DNA of 64,000 nucleotides from Geodermatophilus obscurus (lineage in GTDB: Bacteria; Actinomycetota; Actinomycetes; Mycobacteriales; Geodermatophilaceae): contig NZ_FOWE01000002.1 of the NCBI RefSeq assembly GCF_900115395.1, positions 434,001 to 498,000 on the forward strand, in the 5' to 3' direction. The position numbers and the translations under genes were made by a program. Below, piece after piece: positions 58,739-64,000 of this stretch (its first letter is position 1; every line of letters begins with the position of its first letter). The notes under the pieces are model-generated. The model saw only the letters and a program-made list of their open reading frames with translations. It was not told where the DNA came from and searched no databases.

Positions 58739-60073
58739 GTGGCGGGCACCGGGACGGGCACGTGGCGCAACTGGGCGGGCAACCAGCGGGCCGCCGGGCT
58801 GACCGTCGTCGCGCCGGCCGGGACGGAGGCGGTCGCCGCCGAGGTCCGGGCGGCCGCCGCGGCGGGGCGCCGGGTCACCGCGCTGGGCAGCGGGCACTCC
58901 TTCAGCGGCATCGGCCGGCCCGAGGACGTCGCGCTGGACCTCCGCCGGCACGCCGCCCTGCTCGACGTCGACGACGCCGGGCTGGTCACCGTGCAGGCGG
59001 GCATGACGCTGCACCGGCTGGACGCCGAGCTCGCCGCCCGGGGCTGGGCGCTGACCAACCTCGGCGACGTCGACCGGCAGACCGTCGCCGGCGCGCTGTC
59101 CACCGGGACGCACGGCACCGGAGCGCGGTTCGGCGGGCTGGCCACCCAGGTGCGCGCCCTGGAGCTGGTGACCGCCGACGGCACCGTCCTGCGCTGCTCG
59201 GCCGCCGAGCACCCCGGGGTCCTCTCCGCCGCCCGCGTCGGACTGGGCGCGCTCGGCGTGATCAGCACGGTGACCCTGCAGGCGGTGCCCGCCTTCGCGC
59301 TGCGGGCCGAGGAGGGCGCGGCCCGGCTGCCGGACCTGCTCGCCTCCTTCGACGAGGTCATGACCTCGACCGACCACGTCGAGTTCTACTGGTTCCCGCA
59401 CACCGACCGCTGCCTCACCAAGCGCAACACCCGCGTGCCGCTGGCGGAGGTGGCGCCGCTGTCCCGGGCCCGGGCGCTGTGGGACGACGAGGTGCTGGCC
59501 AACGCCGGCTTCGGCGCCGTCGTCGCGCTCGGCCGCCGCGTGCCGGCGCTGGTCCCGCCGCTGGCCCGCTTCTCCGCCGGCGCCCTCGGCGCGCGCACCT
59601 ACACCGACGCCGCGCACCGCGTGTTCGTCGCCCGCCGCCGCGTCCGGTTCCGGGAGATGGAGTACGCCGTCCCGCGGGAGGCGGCGCCGCAGGTGCTCAC
59701 CGAGCTGCACCGGGCGGTCGAGGCCGGTCCCTGGCGCGTGCCGTTCCCCGTCGAGGTGCGCGTCGCCGCCGCCGACGACGTCCCGCTGTCCACGGCGTCG
59801 GGGCGCGACACCGCCTACGTCGCCGTCCACGTGCCGGCGCGCAGCGAGCCGGGCGGGTACTTCGCGGCGTTCGAGGCGATCGCCGGTGCGGTGGGCGGGC
59901 GGCCGCACTGGGGCAAGGAGCACGGCCTCGACGCCGTGGCGCTGGCCGGCCGGTACCCGCGCTCCGGCGAGTTCACCGCGCTGCGCTCCCGGCTCGACCC
60001 CGCCGGGGTCTTCGCCAACGCCCACCTCGCCCGGGTGCTCGGTCCGGTCGGGGCGGGCGTCGGGCAGGCCTGA
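58739..60073 (+). CDS. D-arabinono-1,4-lactone oxidase family FAD protein
   Basis: A 444-residue FAD oxidoreductase of the ALO/VAO type: RNWAGNQRA, the FAD-binding PCMH domain with VTALGSGHSFSGI, LSTGTHGTGARFGGLATQVRALELVTADG, and C-terminal ALO block WGKEHGLDAVALAGRYPR then RLDPAGVFANAHLARVLG. No covalent-FAD histidine was verified beyond the GSGHS motif, where H is present. Likely oxidises sugar lactones or alditols. The GTG start has no strong Shine-Dalgarno. Confidence 0.92.
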   Translation: MAGTGTGTWRNWAGNQRAAGLTVVAPAGTEAVAAEVRAAAAAGRRVTALGSGHSFSGIGRPEDVALDLRRHAALLDVDDAGLVTVQAGMTLHRLDAELAARGWALTNLGDVDRQTVAGALSTGTHGTGARFGGLATQVRALELVTADGTVLRCSAAEHPGVLSAARVGLGALGVISTVTLQAVPAFALRAEEGAARLPDLLASFDEVMTSTDHVEFYWFPHTDRCLTKRNTRVPLAEVAPLSRARALWDDEVLANAGFGAVVALGRRVPALVPPLARFSAGALGARTYTDAAHRVFVARRRVRFREMEYAVPREAAPQVLTELHRAVEAGPWRVPFPVEVRVAAADDVPLSTASGRDTAYVAVHVPARSEPGGYFAAFEAIAGAVGGRPHWGKEHGLDAVALAGRYPRSGEFTALRSRLDPAGVFANAHLARVLGPVGAGVGQA

Positions 60074-60075
60074 GC

Positions 60076-60969
60076 TCAGAGGTCGACGTCGGGCTCCCCG
60101 GTGCCGCCGATCCGGTCGAGCTCCGCCATCTCGGCGGGCCCGAGCACCCGCATCGCGGCCTGCAGGTTCTCCTCCAGGTGCGTCACCGACGAGGTGCCCG
60201 GGATGAGCAGGACGTTGGGGGAGCGGGCCAGCAGCCAGGTCAGCGCGACCTGCATGGGCGTGGTCTCCAGCCGCCGCGCCACGGTCTCCAGCGCCGCGGA
60301 CTGCAGCGGGGTGAAGCCGCCGAGCGGGAAGAACGGCACGTAGGCCACACCCTCGCGGGCGAGTGCGTCGACCATCGGGTCGTCGTCGCGGTGCACGAGG
60401 TTGTAGTGGTTCTGCACGCACACCACCGGGGCGATCGCCCGCGCCTCGGCGAACTGCTGCGTCGTCACGTTGGAGACGCCGAGGTGGCGGACCAGGCCCT
60501 CCTGCTGCAGCTGGGCCAGCGCGCCGAACGGCTCGGCGAGCGAGCGCTCCACGGGCGCGGCGAAGCCGGGCATCCGCAGGTTCACCACGTCGAGGACCTC
60601 GACCCCGAGGTGCTCGAGGTTGTCGTGCACGGCCTGCCGGAGCTCGTCGGGGGAGAGCGCCTCGGGCCAGTCGCCGTCCGGTGTCCGCCGCGCGCCGACC
60701 TTGGTGACGATGGTCAGGTGCTCCGGGTAGGGGTGCAGCGCCTCGCGGATGACCTCGTTGGTCACGTGCGGGCCGTAGTAGTCGCTGGTGTCGATGTGGT
60801 CCACGCCCAGCTCCACGGCCCGGCGCAGCACCGCGACGGCGGCGTCCCGGTCGGCCGGCGGGCCCATCACGTGCGGGCCGGCCAGCTGCATCGCGCCGTA
60901 GCCCATGCGGTTCACCGTGCGGTCCCCGAGCGTGAACTGTCCGGACCGCTCGGCGGTCGTCGTCGTCAT
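60076..60969 (-). CDS. Aldo/keto reductase
   Basis: A 297-residue AKR with catalytic residues visible: DTSDYYG (D, Y), lysine in VTKVGARR and a histidine-equivalent in DVVNLRMPG. The usual histidine of the HxxP motif is replaced by LRMPG, as in some actinobacterial oxidoreductases. C-terminal VLLIPGTSSVTHLEENLQAA binds NADPH. Substrate unknown. Convergent with the lactone oxidase gene, with 2 bp between stops. Confidence 0.9.
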   Translation of the reverse strand: MTTTTAERSGQFTLGDRTVNRMGYGAMQLAGPHVMGPPADRDAAVAVLRRAVELGVDHIDTSDYYGPHVTNEVIREALHPYPEHLTIVTKVGARRTPDGDWPEALSPDELRQAVHDNLEHLGVEVLDVVNLRMPGFAAPVERSLAEPFGALAQLQQEGLVRHLGVSNVTTQQFAEARAIAPVVCVQNHYNLVHRDDDPMVDALAREGVAYVPFFPLGGFTPLQSAALETVARRLETTPMQVALTWLLARSPNVLLIPGTSSVTHLEENLQAAMRVLGPAEMAELDRIGGTGEPDVDL

Positions 60970-61007
60970 GACCGCCTCCTACCCGCCGGACGGCGGTCGA
61001 CCCGGGC

Positions 61008-62222
61008 TCAGGCGGCGGTGTCCAGCCGCCCCGCCACCTCCGCGCGCCACCGCCGGACGTCGGCGGTCACCCGCGCGGACTCGCGGCGGTCGGCGCGCCG
61101 GACGGCGAGCGCCAGGACGCATCCGGCCAGGGCCAGCGCGGCCCCCACCCAGATCGGCGCGGTGTAGCCGAGGCCGAGGGACAGCACCAGCGCGCCCAGC
61201 GCCGCGCCGATGGCGTTGGCCACGTTGAACGCGGCCTGGTTGGCCGCCGACACCAGGCTGCCGCCGCGCACCCGGGCGGCCTCGATGACGCCGTTCTGCA
61301 CGACCGGGCCCATCGCGAACGACACCAGGCCGAAGAGCACCAGCAGGACGACGGCCGCGGCGGGCGTGCGCGCCAACAGCGCGAAGGCGGTCAGGGTGAG
61401 CGAGGTGAGCAGCAGCCCGACGACGACGAAGGAGGAGCCGAAGCGGTCGCCCAGCCGCCCGCCGGCCAGGGTGCCCACGGTGGTCCCGACGCCGAAGAGC
61501 CCCAGCACCGGCGTCACCCAGCCCTCGGACAGGCCGGCCAGCTCGGTGAGGATGGGGCTGACGTAGCTGTAGACGGCGAACAGGGCGGCGAACCCGACCA
61601 TCGTCAGCGTCAGGACCAGCCAGACCTGCCGACGGCGGAAGGCGGACAGCTCGCTGCGCAGGTCGCCCCGCTCGCCGGTGCCCGCCGGCAGCCAGGCGAG
61701 CAGGCCGGCGATGGTGACCAGCCCGATGACGGCGATGCCACCGAACACCAGCCGCCAGCTCAGCTGCTGGGCGACGAACGTGCCGAGCGGGACCCCGGCG
61801 ACGTTGGCCAGCGTCAGGCCGGTGATCATCAGCGAGATCGCCCGCGTGGCCCGCTCCGGCGCCACCAGGGCCCGCGCGGCCACCGCCCCGACGCCGAAGA
61901 ACGCGCCGTGCATCAGCGCCGTCAGCACCCGCGCGGCGACCAGGGTCTCGTAGGTCGGCGCCAGCGCCGACAGGGCGTTGCCGACGGTGAACACCACCAT
62001 CAGCGCGACCAGCGTCTGCCGCGGCGGGAAGCGCACCCCGAGCGCGGTCAGCGTCGGCGCGCCGACGACCACGCCGATCGCGTAGGCGGAGATGAGCAGG
62101 CCGACGGCCGACACCGAGACGCCGAGGCCGTCGGCGATCTGGGGCAGCATGCCCATGACCACGAACTCGGTGGTGCCGATGCCGAAGGCGCCGATGGCGA
62201 GGGCGAGCAGGCCGCGGGGCAC
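61008..62222 (-). CDS. MFS transporter, DHA1 type (AraJ/chloramphenicol-efflux-like)
   Basis: A 404-residue, 12-helix exporter: FGIGTTEFVVMGMLPQIADGLGVSVSAVGLLISAYAIGVV (helix 1 and 2), then LVAARVLTALMHGAFFGVGAVAA and GLTLANVAGVPLGTFVAQQLSWR, the signature of the AraJ/CmlR drug-efflux branch. I chose the GTG preceding PRGLLALAIG because GGAG sits 7 bp upstream; the frame opens 29 codons earlier. The drug or sugar exported is not known. Confidence 0.9.
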   Translation of the reverse strand: MPRGLLALAIGAFGIGTTEFVVMGMLPQIADGLGVSVSAVGLLISAYAIGVVVGAPTLTALGVRFPPRQTLVALMVVFTVGNALSALAPTYETLVAARVLTALMHGAFFGVGAVAARALVAPERATRAISLMITGLTLANVAGVPLGTFVAQQLSWRLVFGGIAVIGLVTIAGLLAWLPAGTGERGDLRSELSAFRRRQVWLVLTLTMVGFAALFAVYSYVSPILTELAGLSEGWVTPVLGLFGVGTTVGTLAGGRLGDRFGSSFVVVGLLLTSLTLTAFALLARTPAAAVVLLVLFGLVSFAMGPVVQNGVIEAARVRGGSLVSAANQAAFNVANAIGAALGALVLSLGLGYTAPIWVGAALALAGCVLALAVRRADRRESARVTADVRRWRAEVAGRLDTAA

Positions 62223-62360
62223 GGGGGGACTCCAGGGGACGACGACGGGTGCGGGACGGACGGGAACGGACGTCGTCGTCCGGAGCGGTCCTACCGGAGG
62301 GCAAGGCACCGGCCGCGCGGAGCATGCCCCGCGGGCCGGTGGTCCTCCTCACGCGGGGCC

Positions 62361-63539
62361 TCAGGGCTGCAGCAGCACCTTGACCGCGCCGTCCTTCTTC
62401 TCGCGGAAGTCGGCGTAGGCCTGCGGTGCCTGCTCCAGCGGCACGCGGTGGGTGGCGAAGTCGTCGACGCCGAGGGGATCGTCGTCGACCAGCAGCGGCA
62501 GGATGTCGGGCACCCACCGCCAGACGTTGGCCTGGCCCATGCGCAGCTGGATCTGCTTGTCGAACATGTTCGACAGCGGCATCGGGTCGGTGGCCCCGCC
62601 GTAGACGCCCGACAGCGAGACCGTCCCGCCGCGCCGGACCGCCTCGATCGCCGTGTTCAGCGCGGCCAGCCGGTCGATGCCGGCGACCTTCATCACCGGC
62701 GCCATGATCGCGTCCGGGATGACGGCTGTCGCCTTCTGGGCGATGCGGGCCACCGGGGAGCCGTGCGCCTCCATGCCGACGGCGTCGATCACCGCGTCGG
62801 CGCCCCGCCCGTCGGTGCGGTCGCGGATCTCGGCGACGACGTCGGCCTGGTCGGTGGAGCGGATCACCTCGGTGCCGCGGGCGGTGGCGCGCTCGAGCCG
62901 CTCGGGGACGACGTCGACCCCGACGACCCGGAGGCCGAGGTGCGCGGCGATGCGGGTGCACATGTCACCGATCGGGCCCAGTCCCAGGACCAGCAGCGTG
63001 CCGCCGGGCGGCGTCGCCGCGTACTGCACCGCCTGCCAGGAGGTCGGCAGCACGTCGGAGAGGTAGACGAACCGGTCGTCGGAGGGACCGTCGGGCACCT
63101 TGATGGGCAGCGTGTTGCCGAACGGCACCCGCAGGTACTCGGCCTGGCCGCCGGGCACCTGCCCGTAGAGCTTGGTGTAGCCGAACAGCGAGGCGCCGAA
63201 GCCCTGCTCGCGGTTCTGCGTGGTCTCGCACTGCGACTGCAGGCCCTGCGAGCACATCCAGCAGGTCCCGCAGGAGATGTTGAACGGCACGACGACGCGG
63301 TCGCCGGGCTTCACGGCGGTCACCGCGGAGCCGACCTCGCGGACGACGCCCATGGGCTCGTGACCCATGACATCGCCCTTCGTCATGAACGGCGCCATCA
63401 CCTCGATGAGGTGGAGGTCGGACCCGCAGATGCCGCTGGAGGTGATCTCGACGATCACGTCGGTGTCGTCCTGCAGCGTCGGGTCGGGGACGGTGTCGAC
63501 CTGTACGTCGGCACGTCCGTGCCAGGTGACTGCGCGCAC
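62361..63539 (-). CDS. Zinc-dependent alcohol dehydrogenase (formaldehyde-dehydrogenase-like)
   Basis: A 392-residue zinc MDR. Catalytic zinc ligands are in SSGICGSDLHLIE and GHEPMGVV, a structural-zinc-type cysteine cluster in ISCGTCWMCSQGLQSQC, and the NAD loop is LLVLGLGPIGDMCTRIAAHLG. The arrangement (long, with GDMCTRIA) matches the glutathione-independent formaldehyde dehydrogenase branch. GAGGAGAG precedes the GTG start. It may detoxify aldehydes. Confidence 0.92.
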   Translation of the reverse strand: MRAVTWHGRADVQVDTVPDPTLQDDTDVIVEITSSGICGSDLHLIEVMAPFMTKGDVMGHEPMGVVREVGSAVTAVKPGDRVVVPFNISCGTCWMCSQGLQSQCETTQNREQGFGASLFGYTKLYGQVPGGQAEYLRVPFGNTLPIKVPDGPSDDRFVYLSDVLPTSWQAVQYAATPPGGTLLVLGLGPIGDMCTRIAAHLGLRVVGVDVVPERLERATARGTEVIRSTDQADVVAEIRDRTDGRGADAVIDAVGMEAHGSPVARIAQKATAVIPDAIMAPVMKVAGIDRLAALNTAIEAVRRGGTVSLSGVYGGATDPMPLSNMFDKQIQLRMGQANVWRWVPDILPLLVDDDPLGVDDFATHRVPLEQAPQAYADFREKKDGAVKVLLQP

Positions 63540-63748
63540 TGGTGCTCTCCTCGGATCGCCGGACGGGAGTGCTGTCAAGGGGGTGTCCACGCCCCTCGTG
63601 CCCCCTGTGGGCCTCATCGCTCCTGATCAGCGCCCCACGCGGCGCGTCCCTCACTGAGCGTCGCTCGAGTTGGACGCAGCGTCGAAGGAGGCGGGAACGG
63701 CCAGGTGGCGCACGCCACACAACCGCTCGGCCGTACCCGCCCTCGCAG

Positions 63749-63779
63749 ATCACGAACCGGTCACGGCGTGTTTACATGG
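63749..63779 (+). promoter_or_regulatory. Second copy of the paired GTYACG/GTCACG motif plus GTGTTTACATGG
   Basis: ATCACG and GTCACG are spaced 11 bp start to start and followed 2 bp later by GTGTTTACATGG, the same design and spacing as at 10952-10982 before the M23 peptidase. It lies 60-90 bp before the last gene of the window. The first element is one base away from the GTYACG form. Confidence 0.55.
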
Positions 63780-63838
63780 GCCCCGCCCGCTCCCCCGGGC
63801 ACCGCACGACGTCCCTGTCCCCGACGGAAGCCAGGTGC

Positions 63839-64000
63839 ATGACCGAGCTCCACCCCGACCGCCTCCTCGAGGGAGGAACGGCCCCGCATCCGACCGCGGC
63901 CGGCTCCTCCCGCAGGGCCTCGGCGGCGTCGCCCGACCGGCGACGCGCCCCGGCCGGGACGGCGGCCCAGCACACGCCCCCCCAGCGACGTCAGGGGGAG
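63839..64000 (+). CDS. N-terminal fragment of a gene, possibly a secreted or membrane cell-wall protein
   Basis: The first 54 codons only. They are rich in arginine, alanine and proline (TELHPDRLLEGG, then RRASAASPDRRRAPAG), similar in character to the cytoplasmic tail of the M23 peptidase at 11-12 kb, but no domain has been reached by the end of the window. GGAAGCCAGGTGC precedes the ATG. Because its promoter motif is shared with the M23 gene, a cell-wall hydrolase is a reasonable guess. Confidence 0.55.
   Translation, partial: MTELHPDRLLEGGTAPHPTAAGSSRRASAASPDRRRAPAGTAAQHTPPQRRQGE

Overview
The window is about 64 kb of very G+C-rich chromosome with many GTG starts, 4-nt start/stop overlaps, GAF-ANTAR regulators, DtxR/IdeR-like iron boxes, deazaflavin (F420-type) oxidoreductase and DUF3618 families. 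Together these point to an actinomycete. The gene repertoire looks most like Geodermatophilaceae (Blastococcus, Geodermatophilus or Modestobacter), but that placement is my inference and was not tested. No prophage, complete IS element or CRISPR array was seen.

Layout. 1-6.2 kb: end of a TauE/SafE exporter, then an ECF sigma factor divergent from a copper operon (membrane zinc-finger anti-sigma candidate, CopC-CopD fusion, YcnI, SCO1, membrane protein). 6.3-10.6 kb: a four-gene overlapping operon (mannitol dehydrogenase, HAD phosphatase, CDP-glycerol-type phosphotransferase, cytidylyltransferase-like enzyme) that may make a polyol-phosphate wall polymer. 11-12.2 kb: M23 peptidase and tRNA-Ala(GGC) with a strong terminator. 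12.7-22.4 kb: a compact minus-strand biosynthetic island of somewhat lower G+C. 23.7-34 kb: signalling genes (MEDS/HATPase, PAS-GAF-PP2C, three GAF-ANTAR proteins), a sugar porter and a 5'-deleted APC permease. 34-46 kb: PPK2, phospholipase D, SDR, methyltransferase, acyl-CoA dehydrogenase, two-component relics, envelope proteins, siderophore reductase, enoyl-CoA hydratase, metallopeptidase and formate/nitrite channel. 46-64 kb: a lipoprotein/glutathionylspermidine-synthase-like pair, ferric-siderophore binding protein, assorted enzymes, ABC-F ATPase, MFS exporter, zinc alcohol dehydrogenase, and the start of a gene whose promoter matches that of the M23 peptidase.

The most striking system is the island at 12.7-22.4 kb. 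SbnA and SbnB homologues should make L-2,3-diaminopropionate (Dap). A three-part NRPS (partial condensation lobe, adenylation, carrier) would activate an amino acid. A 981-residue membrane protein has exactly the TM/soluble/TM/soluble/TM/soluble layout of the poly-epsilon-lysine synthetase (Pls/PosA) terminal region. It carries no adenylation domain, but has two tandem carrier domains encoded by a perfect 185-bp direct repeat. A TauD-type dioxygenase and an Sfp-type phosphopantetheinyl transferase complete the set, and five of the six genes overlap by 4 nt. I read this as a split, in-trans poly(amino acid) synthetase, possibly making poly-Dap or a hydroxylated or mixed relative. No iron box was seen upstream, which argues mildly against an ordinary siderophore locus.

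Iron uptake is represented elsewhere by two iron-box-controlled genes (siderophore-interacting reductase, siderophore-binding lipoprotein). A shared direct-repeat motif (GTYACG-N5-GTCACG, then GTGTTTRYATGG) precedes both the M23 peptidase and the last, truncated gene, suggesting co-regulated cell-wall functions.
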